NCBI RefSeq assembly: GCF_004136015.1
Contig: NZ_CP024866.1
Coordinates: forward strand, 4,880,613-4,944,612
Direction: 5' to 3'
Length of the DNA stretch: 64,000 nucleotides
DNA from: Pseudomonas sp. ACM7
Lineage (GTDB): Bacteria > Pseudomonadota > Gammaproteobacteria > Pseudomonadales > Pseudomonadaceae
The position numbers were made by a program, and so were the translations under genes. The notes below the pieces were generated by a model. That model made no database searches. It was not told the origin of the DNA and was given only the letters and a program-made list of their open reading frames with translations. This document shows positions 43,208-53,351 of this stretch, piece after piece (position 1 is the first letter of the stretch; the number at the start of each line of letters is the position of its first letter).

Positions 43208-43681
43208 TTAACCCAATCGAATATTCAGGCTTTGTGCGTCCCCGATCCGGGCGGCGCTGATCAACTGTTGCCGTGAAGTTGTGCTCAATGGGTTGAGCCA
43301 GCTGACCACCGTGTGGCTGCGGCCCAGGCGCAAGGCCTCGCAGGTCAACTGCTGAGCGCTCTGAGTGCCGCGCGGTTGCAGCAGCAGGATGCGTTCGCGG
43401 TTAAGGCCGGCGTCCCGCAACCAGGTCTGGGTCAGGCTGGCGGGCGGAGCGATCAGCGTCAGCCAGCGCGCGTCCTGGTCCTGACTCAGTTCCCTGAGAA
43501 TCGGCGCAAGAAGGTTCAGGCAGTTCCCGGCTGCACCACGCAGCGACAGCTCACTGAAGACTTCGGGCTCGGCGCTCCAGGGTGACTCGACCACGTCTTT
43601 CAGGATCGGCGCCAATGGCTGCACCATGAAAGCCTCGAACAACGGCAGTTGGGCTTGCTGTGATGTGTGTGGGAACTGCAT
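43208..43681 (-). CDS. sulA: SOS-induced cell division inhibitor SulA
   Basis: A 157-residue FtsZ inhibitor that delays division during DNA damage. The conserved region WLTLIAPPASLTQTWLRDAGLN and the ILLLQPRGTQSA segment match the SulA/RecA-like fold; HTVVSWLNPL lies near the end. The start MQFPHTSQQAQLPL is 10 bases after the lexA stop, so it is in the lexA transcript and needs no operator of its own. Confidence 0.93.
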   Translation of the reverse strand: MQFPHTSQQAQLPLFEAFMVQPLAPILKDVVESPWSAEPEVFSELSLRGAAGNCLNLLAPILRELSQDQDARWLTLIAPPASLTQTWLRDAGLNRERILLLQPRGTQSAQQLTCEALRLGRSHTVVSWLNPLSTTSRQQLISAARIGDAQSLNIRLG

Positions 43682-43691
43682 AAAGCCTCCT

Positions 43692-44300
43692 TTAGCGGCG
43701 AATGACGCCGACACTCAAGCCTTCGATCACCAGTTCCTGATCTTTCAGGTTCACTTCGATAGGGGCGAATTCAGGGTTTTCGGCAATCAACCAGACCTTG
43801 CTACCATCGCGCTTGAAACGCTTGACGGTCACTTCGTCGCCGATCCGCGCTACTACGATCTGGCCGTTGCGGGCTTCGCGGGTGGTGTGCACTGCCAGCA
43901 GGTCACCGTCGAAAATGCCCACATCCTTCATGCTCATGCCATGAACCCGAAGTAGATAGTCGGCGCGAGGATGGAAGAACGACGGGTTGATGTTGCAGGA
44001 CTCTTCGATGTGCTGCTGGGCGAGGATCGGAGCACCGGCAGCCACTCGGCCTATGATCGGCAGGGTGGACTCGTCGGCCTTGGCTTCGAAGCCGGGGATG
44101 CGAATACCACGGGAAGCACCGGGCGTCATCTCGATCGCGCCCTTGCGGGCCAGCGCCTTGAGGTGTTCTTCCGCCGCATTGGGCGACTTGAAACCCAGTT
44201 CCTGAGCGATTTCCGCGCGGGTGGGCGGGTAGCCGTTGTCTTCGAGGCAGCGTTTGATGAAGGCCAGAATCTCTGCTTGGCGTGGCGTCAGCTTTAGCAT
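43692..44300 (-). CDS. lexA: SOS repressor LexA
   Basis: A 202-residue repressor. The winged helix N-terminal domain reads [15 protein letters not shown] and [23 protein letters not shown]. The self-cleavage site is A88-G89 in RVAAGAPIL; the catalytic dyad is S123 (HGMSMKDVG) and K160 (VTVKRF). RecA filaments trigger cleavage and induction of repair genes. Two SOS boxes stand directly upstream, so it represses itself and sulA. Confidence 0.98.
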   Translation of the reverse strand: MLKLTPRQAEILAFIKRCLEDNGYPPTRAEIAQELGFKSPNAAEEHLKALARKGAIEMTPGASRGIRIPGFEAKADESTLPIIGRVAAGAPILAQQHIEESCNINPSFFHPRADYLLRVHGMSMKDVGIFDGDLLAVHTTREARNGQIVVARIGDEVTVKRFKRDGSKVWLIAENPEFAPIEVNLKDQELVIEGLSVGVIRR

Positions 44301-44310
44301 ATTGATCGCT

Positions 44311-44326
44311 CTGTCTTTTTATACAG
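44311..44326 (-). promoter_or_regulatory. LexA (SOS) box 1 upstream of lexA
   Basis: CTGTCTTTTTATACAG fits CTG-N10-CAG with an AT-rich centre. It begins 10 bases before the lexA start codon. Confidence 0.88.
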
Positions 44327-44329
44327 TGA

Positions 44330-44345
44330 CTGGGATTATATACAG
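44330..44345 (-). promoter_or_regulatory. LexA (SOS) box 2 upstream of lexA
   Basis: CTGGGATTATATACAG fits CTG-N10-CAG. It is separated from box 1 by 3 bases, so the two centres are 19 bases apart. Confidence 0.88.
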
Positions 44346-44487
44346 TGGAACGGTCTTGGCAATGCTCCTTTTTTTGCTGACCGCCAGACGGTCGATAAGC
44401 CTGCTGACTCACGCTTGCGAGTTGTATGGTTAAATAGCTGACCGACCATTCTCAAAACGAACTGCCAGGCTTGACAAGGCACAGGCT

Positions 44488-44514
44488 GAAACGTATGTTT
44501 CAAACAAGTGTTTG
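44488..44514 (+). promoter_or_regulatory. two overlapping PsrA operators before psrA
   Basis: GAAACGTATGTTTC (44488-44501) and CAAACAAGTGTTTG (44501-44514) each fit the known PsrA motif S-AAAC-N4-GTTT-S and share one base. They end 15 bases before the psrA start, right over the likely promoter or ribosome site, which points to autorepression. Confidence 0.85.
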
Positions 44515-44529
44515 TCAGGCGGAGTAGCC

Positions 44530-45237
44530 ATGGCCCAGTCGGAAACCGTTGAACGCATTCTTGATGCTGCCGAGCAATTGTTCGCGGAAAAAGGTTTCGC
44601 TGAAACCTCATTGCGTCTGATCACCAGTAAGGCCGGTGTCAATCTGGCGGCGGTGAACTATCACTTCGGTTCGAAGAAGGCGCTGATCCAGGCAGTTTTC
44701 TCGCGCTTTCTCGGGCCGTTCTGCTTAAGCCTTGATAAAGAGCTGGAGCGGCGTCAGGCCAAGCCGGAGAACAGGCCGACGCTTGAAGAGCTGCTGGAAA
44801 TCCTCGTCGAGCAAGCCCTGGTGGTGCAACCACGCAGCGGCAATGATCTGTCGATTTTCATGCGCTTGCTAGGTCTGGCTTTCAGTCAGAGCCAAGGGCA
44901 CTTGCGGCGTTATCTGGAAGACATGTACGGCAAGGTATTCCGCCGCTACATGATGTTGGTCAACGAAGCTGCACCGCGGATTCCGCCGATTGAGCTGTTC
45001 TGGCGTGTGCACTTCATGCTCGGCGCCGCCGCGTTCAGCATGTCCGGTATCAAAGCCCTGCGCGCAATTGCCGAGACCGACTTCGGCGTCAACACCTCCA
45101 TTGAGCAAGTCATGCGTCTGATGGTGCCGTTCCTGGCAGCGGGTATGCGCGCCGAAACCGGCGTGACCGATTCGGCCATGGCCACCGCACAGTTGCGTCC
45201 ACGCAGCAAATCAACCCCGGTTGCCGCCAAGGTTTAA
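44530..45237 (+). CDS. psrA: TetR-family regulator PsrA
   Basis: A 235-residue fatty-acid-responsive regulator. The TetR DNA-binding domain fills the first 50 residues (TVERILDAAEQLFAEKGFAETSLRLITSKAGVNLAAVNYHFGSKKAL in outline). The C-terminal ligand domain is typical of PsrA. In P. aeruginosa PsrA represses itself and fadBA and activates rpoS; fadBA lies 9 kb away in this window. The start MAQSETVERI follows GGCGGAGTAGCC. Confidence 0.95.
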   Translation: MAQSETVERILDAAEQLFAEKGFAETSLRLITSKAGVNLAAVNYHFGSKKALIQAVFSRFLGPFCLSLDKELERRQAKPENRPTLEELLEILVEQALVVQPRSGNDLSIFMRLLGLAFSQSQGHLRRYLEDMYGKVFRRYMMLVNEAAPRIPPIELFWRVHFMLGAAAFSMSGIKALRAIAETDFGVNTSIEQVMRLMVPFLAAGMRAETGVTDSAMATAQLRPRSKSTPVAAKV

Positions 45238-45395
45238 CCGCGCACGGGTGGGCGCGGCAGCTGACATCCGCTAAGCTAGCCGCCCATGCCGACTCTCGTA
45301 CTGAACCCGCTCCCCATTTGTATCGCCGACCTGCCGGGCACAGCCCATGGCGGCGAATCCGTGCGAGCCGGGTTTATCGTTATCAAGGAATCTCT

Positions 45396-46406
45396 ATGAC
45401 TGCTGGCCTGCAAGGCTCGTTGATGGTGGACGTCGCCGGTACCTGGCTGACGGCTGAAGATCGCCAATTGTTGCGCCAACCCGAAGTGGGCGGCCTGATC
45501 ATTTTCGCCCGCAACATCGAACACCCGCGCCAGGTACGCGAGTTGAGCGCCGCCATCCGCGCCATTCGCCCCGATCTGCTGCTGGCAGTCGACCAGGAGG
45601 GCGGCCGGGTTCAGCGTTTGCGTCAGGGCTTCGTGCGACTGCCAGCCATGCGCGCCATCGCTGACAACCCGAATGCCGAGTACCTCGCCGAGCAGTGCGG
45701 CTGGCTCATGGCGACTGAAGTGCTGGCTGTCGGCCTCGATCTGAGTTTCGCTCCGGTGCTGGACCTCGACTTCCAGCGCAGCGCCGTAGTCGGCACTCGT
45801 TCATTTGAAGGTGATCCCGAGCGTGCAGCGTTGCTGGCGGGTGCCTTCATTCGCGGCATGAACAGCGCCGGCATGGCCGCCACCGGCAAGCACTTTCCCG
45901 GTCACGGCTGGGCCGAGGCCGATTCCCACGTTGCGATCCCTGTTGATGAGCGCAGCCTTGACGAAATCCGCGCCAATGACCTGGTGCCGTTCACCCGACT
46001 GAGCAAGCAACTGGCTGCGGTCATGCCAGCCCACGTTATCTATCCGCAAGTCGATTCCCAACCCGCCGGCTTCTCCCGCCGCTGGTTGCAGGACATCCTG
46101 CGTGGCGAGCTGCAATTCGACGGTGTGATCTTCAGCGATGACCTGTCCATGGCCGGCGCCCACGTGGTCGGCGATGCTGCCAGCCGTATCGAAGCGGCGC
46201 TGACGGCCGGTTGCGATATGGGCCTGGTGTGCAACGATCGCGCGGCCGCTGAATTGGCTCTGAGCGCCGCCCAGCGTCTGAAGGTTAAACCGTCCGAGCG
46301 CATAGCGCGGATGCGCGGCCAGTCGTACGCCAGCACTGAATACCGTCAAGACCCGCGCTGGCTGATAGCCGTCGGCGCGCTCAAAGAAGCTCAACTGATT
46401 GATTGA
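45396..46406 (+). CDS. nagZ: beta-N-acetylhexosaminidase NagZ
   Basis: A 336-residue glycoside hydrolase family 3 enzyme that removes GlcNAc from anhydromuropeptides in the cytosol during peptidoglycan recycling, which also affects AmpC induction. LLLAVDQEGGRVQRL, the KHFPGHG motif near residue 164 with the nearby D-S-H dyad (ADSHVAIP), and the catalytic aspartate in GVIFSDDLSM are all present. The start MTAGLQGSLMVDV fits family length. It is 12 bases before the next gene. Confidence 0.96.
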   Translation: MTAGLQGSLMVDVAGTWLTAEDRQLLRQPEVGGLIIFARNIEHPRQVRELSAAIRAIRPDLLLAVDQEGGRVQRLRQGFVRLPAMRAIADNPNAEYLAEQCGWLMATEVLAVGLDLSFAPVLDLDFQRSAVVGTRSFEGDPERAALLAGAFIRGMNSAGMAATGKHFPGHGWAEADSHVAIPVDERSLDEIRANDLVPFTRLSKQLAAVMPAHVIYPQVDSQPAGFSRRWLQDILRGELQFDGVIFSDDLSMAGAHVVGDAASRIEAALTAGCDMGLVCNDRAAAELALSAAQRLKVKPSERIARMRGQSYASTEYRQDPRWLIAVGALKEAQLID

Positions 46407-47156
<750 letters not shown>

Positions 47157-47202
47157 GTCTTGATACCTGCAAACTACAGTCACTTTCAGAAGCGTTGATT
47201 TT

Positions 47203-50200
47203 ATGCCAGCAATTATTGAGCAACTTCATGAGCTGCCGTGGGCGGAGGAGTTCAGTCATCGCGCTCTGGATAAGGCTCGCAGATACGCTGTAGAAAGCCG
47301 GGTACAAATCCGCGAAATCGAGGACGCTCTCGTTCTCGCAATTTGCAAAGGTTCCCAAGGGAATATCTACGAACAATCCATTGAACTCATTGAAGACCCT
47401 AATGGTGAGTTTGAACTGGTTTGCTCCTGTTCGTGTCCAGTGGTGATCAATTGCAAACACTGCGCAACCGTGCTTTACAACCTCCAAGAACTCCCCGTGG
47501 ACTCGTTCAAAAGCACTGCCTCCATCCAACTGAATCGTGACTTGGAGCGTTGGCTCAATGATATTCCTCGCGACGCTCCGGATCGCAATGGGACTGCGCA
47601 GAGCACCGGCACGTGCTGGGTATACAAACTCAAAGCAACGTCCACTACAGGCAAGTGGTTGCTGGAGATTTGCAAGGCTCGTCAGCTCAAGGATGGCCGC
47701 TTGCAGGACATCAAATCTGTGTTCTCGCCGTCAGACGCACTGATGCGAGAGCCTGGCTATCTGTCGGAGCTTGATCTGCGAATCGCAAGATTGCTGGTCG
47801 CCGTCCACTCCCATCATTCGTTTTACAGCGGTTATCCCCTGCAAGGCAGCAGTGGTGCCGAAGTTCTTCAATTGGCATTGAAAACTTCACGCCTGTATCT
47901 CGACTTCGAACAATTGCAGCCGCTGGTACCTGGAAAGAGCAGGTCTGCGCAGTTTGCCTGGACCGAGCAAGCCAGCGGCAGCTTCCGTCCTCAATGGCGT
48001 AGTGACGAAGCGCCAGAAGAAACGATTCTGGCGCTGGAACCTTTGTACTACCTAGACCGCGAACGGATGGAGGTTGGGCCGCTGCTAAGCGAGCTAGACG
48101 AAAAGCTGGCCTGCCATTTGTCATTGGCCCCTGACATTCCCGCACGCCAGGCGATGCAGTTCAGCCATCGGATGGGCGCTGTGACTCGAGTTGTGCCTCC
48201 ACCGCATGCATTGACCGAGCGGGTCGTCGATGACGTCGAACCCCAAGCCTTCCTGACACTTGCAAGCACCAACCGTTACAGGAACTGGAAGTACGAACCT
48301 GAGCACCGCGCTGCGTTGGCGTTTACGTACAACGGCCACATGGCGGCGGATAAAAAATCTTCAGAAGTACTGATACTGTCCGGCACCGAAACCCAGCGCA
48401 TTCAACGTAAACCCGTGATTGAAAAAGCCTTGCGCCATGCCTTACAAAAACAAGGCTTCAAAAAGGCTACTCGTAAAAGTGATGCATTACCTGATAGTGC
48501 AGGCGAAATGTTCGATTTGCCGGACGACTCGGCTTGGCTGGCTTTTGTGCAATCCGGGGTCCCAGCGCTCAGAGAGGCAAATTGGCAGATCCGTATCAGC
48601 GAGGGCTTTCATTTCAATTTGCAGCCTATAGATGAATGGTATGCCGATGTCGAGGAATCTCCGGGACGCGAGTGGTTCGATTTGCAGTTGGGTATCGTGG
48701 TCAATGGCGAGCGCCACAGTTTGCTGCCCATCCTGCTGCAATTGTTGCGCAGGCAACCGCAACTGTTGAGGCCGGCAGAACTGGCCTTGCGTGATGATGA
48801 CGATCACGTGCTGATCGATCTCAACAGTGGGCAGTTGGGTGCCAAGCCAAGCATAAAAGTTGCGCTGTCCCTTGGGCGGATCAAGCCATTAATGGCAACG
48901 CTCGGCGAGTTGTATTTGGGTGTGAGCAGCAGTGCCTCGTTACGCTTGAGCGCCCCTGATGCAGCGCGATTGAGTGAGTTGGAGGGGCTGCCGCTGGTCT
49001 GGCAGGGCGGCGAGCGCTTGCGCAGTTTCGCGAAACGCTTGCGTGAATCGACTCATAAGAACGTTGCTGTTCCGCAAGGCCTCAACGCCACACTGCGGCC
49101 TTATCAGCATGAAGGTCTGAACTGGATGCAAACCCTTCGTGAGCTTGAGGTCGGCGGTATCCTTGGCGACGACATGGGCCTGGGCAAGACCTTGCAAGCC
49201 CTGGCTCATTTGCTAGTGGAAAAGCAGGCAGGTCGACTCGATCTTCCGGCACTCGCGGTGATGCCGACCAGCCTCATTCCCAATTGGCTCGACGAAGCGG
49301 CACGCTTCACCCCGCAGCTGAAAGTCTTGGCGCTTCATGGCGCCACTCGGCAAAAGGACTTCATCAACCTTGCCGAATACGATCTGGTGTTGACCACGTA
49401 TGCGTTGTTGCCGCGTGATCTTGAGGTTTTGCAGCCGCAGGTCTGGAGTGTGCTGATTCTCGATGAAGCACAGAACATCAAAAATCCGCTCAGCAAGGCC
49501 GCTCAGGCTGCCCGTGATTTGGAGGCCCGGCAGCGTTTGTGCCTGTCCGGTACGCCGTTGGAAAATCACCTCGGCGAGCTATGGTCACTGTTTCACTTCC
49601 TGTTGCCCGGCTGGCTTGGCGACAGTAAAACCTTCAATCGCGACTACCGCACCCCGATCGAGAAACACGGCAACAGCGAGCGGATGCAGCACCTGACAGC
49701 CCGGATAAAGCCCTTTCTGCTACGTCGCAAGAAAGAACAGGTCGCCACCGAGTTGCCGCCAAAAACCGAGATCGTGCATTGGATCGAACTCAGCGATGGG
49801 CAGCGAGATGTTTATGAAACCGTGCGCGTAGCGATGGACAAGAAGGTGCGTGACGAAATTGCCCGTAGCGGCGTTGCGCGTAGCCAGATCATCATCCTCG
49901 ACGCCTTGCTCAAGTTGCGTCAGGTGTGCTGCGATCTGAGGCTGGTCAAAATGTCTCTGACGGCGAAAGCACTTCGTGCGGGCAGCGGCAAGTTGATTGG
50001 CTTGATGGAGATGCTGGAGGAGTTACTCGGTGAAGGGCGCAAGATTTTGCTGTTTTCGCAGTTCACTTCGATGCTTGCATTGATTGAGGAAGAATTGCTG
50101 CATCGTGGTGTTGGCTATGCGTTATTGACTGGCGAAACAACTGATCGGCGCACGCCAGTCAAAGACTTCCAGAGCGGCAAGGTGCCGTTGTTCCTGATCA

Positions 50201-50508
50201 GTCTGAAGGCGGGTGGCACGGGGCTTAATCTGACAGCGGCCGACACGGTGATTCACTTCGATCCGTGGTGGAACCCTGCTGTTGAAAATCAGGCCACCGA
50301 TCGTGCTTACAGGATCGGTCAGGACAAACCGGTATTCGTTTACAAGATGATTGCCCGGGGCACGGTGGAGGAGAAAATACAGGCACTGCAACAGGAGAAG
50401 GCAGCGCTGGCCGGAGCGGTACTTGAAGGCGGAACAACCGGGGGATGGAAGCTTGATCAGAGTGACATTGAAGCGCTGTTTGCGCCGTTGCCTGATCCCA
50501 GGTCCTGA
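47203..50508 (+). CDS. SWIM zinc finger and Snf2-family helicase, long form
   Basis: A 1101-residue Snf2-type ATPase. A SWIM zinc finger lies near residues 75-90 (CSCSCPVVINCKHC). A family-specific middle region follows, then the helicase core: Walker A DDMGLGKT near 657, LDEAQNIKNP near 754, and the C-terminal lobe with FSQFTSML, GGTGLNLTAADTVIHF and DRAYRIGQ near 1033. Such proteins move along double-stranded DNA and remodel bound proteins; the bacterial role is unknown. The first third looks less GC-rich than its neighbours. Convergent with its paralogue at 50648. Confidence 0.92.
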   Translation: MPAIIEQLHELPWAEEFSHRALDKARRYAVESRVQIREIEDALVLAICKGSQGNIYEQSIELIEDPNGEFELVCSCSCPVVINCKHCATVLYNLQELPVDSFKSTASIQLNRDLERWLNDIPRDAPDRNGTAQSTGTCWVYKLKATSTTGKWLLEICKARQLKDGRLQDIKSVFSPSDALMREPGYLSELDLRIARLLVAVHSHHSFYSGYPLQGSSGAEVLQLALKTSRLYLDFEQLQPLVPGKSRSAQFAWTEQASGSFRPQWRSDEAPEETILALEPLYYLDRERMEVGPLLSELDEKLACHLSLAPDIPARQAMQFSHRMGAVTRVVPPPHALTERVVDDVEPQAFLTLASTNRYRNWKYEPEHRAALAFTYNGHMAADKKSSEVLILSGTETQRIQRKPVIEKALRHALQKQGFKKATRKSDALPDSAGEMFDLPDDSAWLAFVQSGVPALREANWQIRISEGFHFNLQPIDEWYADVEESPGREWFDLQLGIVVNGERHSLLPILLQLLRRQPQLLRPAELALRDDDDHVLIDLNSGQLGAKPSIKVALSLGRIKPLMATLGELYLGVSSSASLRLSAPDAARLSELEGLPLVWQGGERLRSFAKRLRESTHKNVAVPQGLNATLRPYQHEGLNWMQTLRELEVGGILGDDMGLGKTLQALAHLLVEKQAGRLDLPALAVMPTSLIPNWLDEAARFTPQLKVLALHGATRQKDFINLAEYDLVLTTYALLPRDLEVLQPQVWSVLILDEAQNIKNPLSKAAQAARDLEARQRLCLSGTPLENHLGELWSLFHFLLPGWLGDSKTFNRDYRTPIEKHGNSERMQHLTARIKPFLLRRKKEQVATELPPKTEIVHWIELSDGQRDVYETVRVAMDKKVRDEIARSGVARSQIIILDALLKLRQVCCDLRLVKMSLTAKALRAGSGKLIGLMEMLEELLGEGRKILLFSQFTSMLALIEEELLHRGVGYALLTGETTDRRTPVKDFQSGKVPLFLISLKAGGTGLNLTAADTVIHFDPWWNPAVENQATDRAYRIGQDKPVFVYKMIARGTVEEKIQALQQEKAALAGAVLEGGTTGGWKLDQSDIEALFAPLPDPRS

Positions 50509-50539
50509 TAAAGCGTGACTGCAGTGAGTCCGAGCTGAC

Positions 50540-50624
50540 GCCATCGCGGGCAAGCCACGCTCCCACAGGATTGATGTTAACTCTGTGGGAGCGGCGGTGC
50601 GGCGGTCCGACTTGCCCGCGATAG
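50540..50624. repeat. degenerate REPIN between the two Snf2 genes
   Basis: Left arm ATCGCGGGCAAGCCACGCTC (50543 on) is altered; the right arm is the long variant, GTGGGAGCGGCGGTGCGGCG then GTCCGACTTGCCCGCG (50585-50620). Confidence 0.75.
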
Positions 50625-50647
50625 CAATCTTTCTGGCGCCGCCGATC

Positions 50648-53341
50648 TCAGCGTTTTTCAAGTTTATCCGGCAACGGCGCAAACAACGCTTCAATATCGT
50701 CACTCTGCAACTTCCAGTCCCCGGTCTTGCGCCCATCCAGCACGCCAGCCGCCAAGTCGGATTTTTCCTTCTGCAGATGCTGAATCTTCTCTTCCACCGT
50801 GCCCCTGGCAATCATCTTGTAGACGAACACCGGCTTCTCCTGACCAATGCGATACGCCCGGTCAGTGGCCTGATTTTCCGTCGCCGGATTCCACCACGGA
50901 TCATAGTGAATCACCGTGTCGGCTTCGGTCAGGTTCAAGCCGACGCCACCCGCCTTCAGGCTGATCAGAAAGATCTGACGCTTGCCGCTCTGGAAGTCTT
51001 TGACCGGGGCGCGCCGGTCGCGGGTCTGCCCGGTCAGCAGCGCATAATCGACTCCGCGTTTTTTCAGCTCGTCTTCAATCAACGACAGCATTGAAGTGAA
51101 TTGCGAGAACAGCAGGATCCGCCGACCTTCATCGAACAATTCCTCAAGCATTTCCATCAGGCTGTCGAGCTTGCCGGACGTGCTGCCGCGAGTGGGCAGG
51201 GTGGCATCGTTGACCAGACGCAAATCGCAGCACACCTGACGCAGCTTCAGCAGCGCTTCAAGAATGATGATCTGGCTGCGCGCCACGCCCTTGCGGGTGA
51301 TCTCGTCGCGGACTTTCTTGTCCATCGCCAGGCGCATGGTTTCGTACACATCGCGCTGGGCTTCGTTGAGCTCGACCCAATGGATGATTTCCGTTTTCGG
51401 CGGCAACTCGGTCGCCACTTGTTCCTTGGTTCGACGCAGCAGGAATGGTTTTATCCGACCGTTGAGGTGCTGAAGTCGTACTTCGCTGGCGCGTTTTTCA
51501 ATTGGGACGCGGTAATCGCGGTTGAAGCTTTTCACTTCACCCAGCCAGCCGGGCAGCAGGAAGTGAAACAGCGACCACAGCTCGCCCAAGTGGTTTTCCA
51601 GCGGCGTACCGCTCAAGCACAGACGCTGACGGGCATTCAATTCGCGGGCGGCGTGGGCGGCCTTGCTGTTGGGGTTCTTGATGTACTGCGCCTCGTCCAG
51701 AACCAGCACGTGCAAAGGCTGCGCGGCGAGACGTTCGACGTCCTTGGGCAGCAGCGCATAGGTGGTCAGGATCAGGTCGTAATCGGCCAGCGTGTCGAAA
51801 TGCTTTTTGCGACTGGCACCGTACAGCGCCAGCACTTTGAGTTGCGGCGTGAAGTGCGCTGCTTCATCCAGCCAGTTGGGGATCAGGCTGGTGGGCATCA
51901 CCACCATGCACGGCCGATCGAGGCGTCCGGCGTTCTTCTCACTGAGAATGTGCGCCAGGGTCTGTAGGGTTTTGCCCAGACCCATGTCGTCCGCGAGAAT
52001 CCCGCCGACTTCCAGTTGCCGCAGCGACTGCATCCAGCTCAAGCCTTCCAGCTGATAGGGGCGCAAGGTCGCGTTCAAGCCTTCCGGTGCGGTCGTGGTG
52101 AAGTCCTTGATGTCCCGCAGTCGCTGGGCAAAGGTGCGAATTTTCTCGCCGCCCTCCCAGAGCAACGGCAAGTCTTCCAGCGGATTCAGTCGCGTGGCAT
52201 CGGCTTTGCTCAGGCGCAGCGTCGTTTCGCCGGGCCCTTGCAGGTAGAACTCGCCGAGGGTCGCCAGTACCGGTTTCAATCGGCCGAAGGGCAGGGCGAC
52301 TTGCAACGGGCCGTATTCGGAGTTCGGGCGATTGGGAATGTTCACCAGGATCAACTCGTCGTCGCGACGTCGTGCAAGGCGTTCCGGGTTGAGGATCTCG
52401 GTGTGAGAGCGCATCAGGTTCAGCAGGATCGGCAGCAGACTCAGCCGTTCTCCGTTGACGATGATTCCCAGTTCCAGATCGAACCAGTCGCGCTCCGGTG
52501 CCTGTTCTACGGTGGCGTACCAATCGTCCACGGCAGTCAGGTCGAAACCGAAGTCTTCGTCGATCTGCAACTCCCAACCCTGGGTGCGCAGCTTCGGCAG
52601 TTCATTGAGGGTGAAGGTCAGCCAGGCGCTGTCGTTGACCATCTCGAAAAGTTCGCCGGCACTTTCCGGCAAGGCTTTGCTTTGCCGGGTGGCGACCTTG
52701 AAACCGAGGATTCGTAGTTGCTCCCTGTAGGTCTGTTCGACTTCCGGGTGGCGTTTTATCCGTAACGTTTGCGTCTCCTGACGTATCAGGATGTCAGCGT
52801 TCTTCTGCCCGGAAACGTATTCATCCAGATAGCTGAAAGACAACGCCGCGCGATGCTGAATATAACGCTGCATCTTGCCGTTGCGCGGTTCGAAGGCGCT
52901 GAACTCGATGCTCGCCAGCCACAAGCGCGGTACCGGTTGCACGTTATCCACCAGCACTTGCGGCGGCGCCTTCGGGCTACGGTTTTCCAGTACGGCTTGA
53001 AGTTTCTCGAGTAGCTCGGCGTCTTGCGCGGCGGCGGGGTAAGCCAGGGTTTCCTGCACTTTCAGCAGCACCGCCGCGCAATGCTTGCAGTTGCTGTGGA
53101 CCGGGCAGGTGCAGGTGGCGTCAATCATCAGCAACGTGGCTTTGGCTGACTCGCGCAGGCGAATGGTCTGACGGTAAACGTTACCGCCAGAGCCCTCGCA
53201 GGCGGCAATGATCGTGGCGTCGCCGGCCTCGACGATCCTGACGCGGTTCTCCAAAGCGTAGCGACGGCCACGCTCCAGGCTCTGTTCCTTGAATCGGCTG
53301 ACCCAGGAAGGTGCCAGGGGTTTGCTCAGGGTCGCTGACAT
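50648..53341 (-). CDS. SWIM zinc finger and Snf2-family helicase, short form
   Basis: An 897-residue paralogue of the previous protein. The SWIM finger is at about 76-92 (CTCPVHSNCKHC), Walker A DDMGLGKT near 452, LDEAQYIKNP near 547 and DRAYRIGQ near 828; all helicase motifs are intact. The whole 204-residue length difference falls between the SWIM finger and the HRAALSF segment (residue 160 here, 365 in the long form). It starts 10 bases after csiV, so it probably rides on the mfd-csiV transcript. Confidence 0.92.
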   Translation of the reverse strand: MSATLSKPLAPSWVSRFKEQSLERGRRYALENRVRIVEAGDATIIAACEGSGGNVYRQTIRLRESAKATLLMIDATCTCPVHSNCKHCAAVLLKVQETLAYPAAAQDAELLEKLQAVLENRSPKAPPQVLVDNVQPVPRLWLASIEFSAFEPRNGKMQRYIQHRAALSFSYLDEYVSGQKNADILIRQETQTLRIKRHPEVEQTYREQLRILGFKVATRQSKALPESAGELFEMVNDSAWLTFTLNELPKLRTQGWELQIDEDFGFDLTAVDDWYATVEQAPERDWFDLELGIIVNGERLSLLPILLNLMRSHTEILNPERLARRRDDELILVNIPNRPNSEYGPLQVALPFGRLKPVLATLGEFYLQGPGETTLRLSKADATRLNPLEDLPLLWEGGEKIRTFAQRLRDIKDFTTTAPEGLNATLRPYQLEGLSWMQSLRQLEVGGILADDMGLGKTLQTLAHILSEKNAGRLDRPCMVVMPTSLIPNWLDEAAHFTPQLKVLALYGASRKKHFDTLADYDLILTTYALLPKDVERLAAQPLHVLVLDEAQYIKNPNSKAAHAARELNARQRLCLSGTPLENHLGELWSLFHFLLPGWLGEVKSFNRDYRVPIEKRASEVRLQHLNGRIKPFLLRRTKEQVATELPPKTEIIHWVELNEAQRDVYETMRLAMDKKVRDEITRKGVARSQIIILEALLKLRQVCCDLRLVNDATLPTRGSTSGKLDSLMEMLEELFDEGRRILLFSQFTSMLSLIEDELKKRGVDYALLTGQTRDRRAPVKDFQSGKRQIFLISLKAGGVGLNLTEADTVIHYDPWWNPATENQATDRAYRIGQEKPVFVYKMIARGTVEEKIQHLQKEKSDLAAGVLDGRKTGDWKLQSDDIEALFAPLPDKLEKR

Positions 53342-53351
53342 AAGGACTCAA

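Noticed and set aside
47203..53341. The Snf2 pair as a known anti-phage system (DISARM-like)
   Set aside because: No methyltransferase, nuclease, PLD protein or other defence partner is present nearby, and SWIM-Snf2 proteins are common in Pseudomonas chromosomes.
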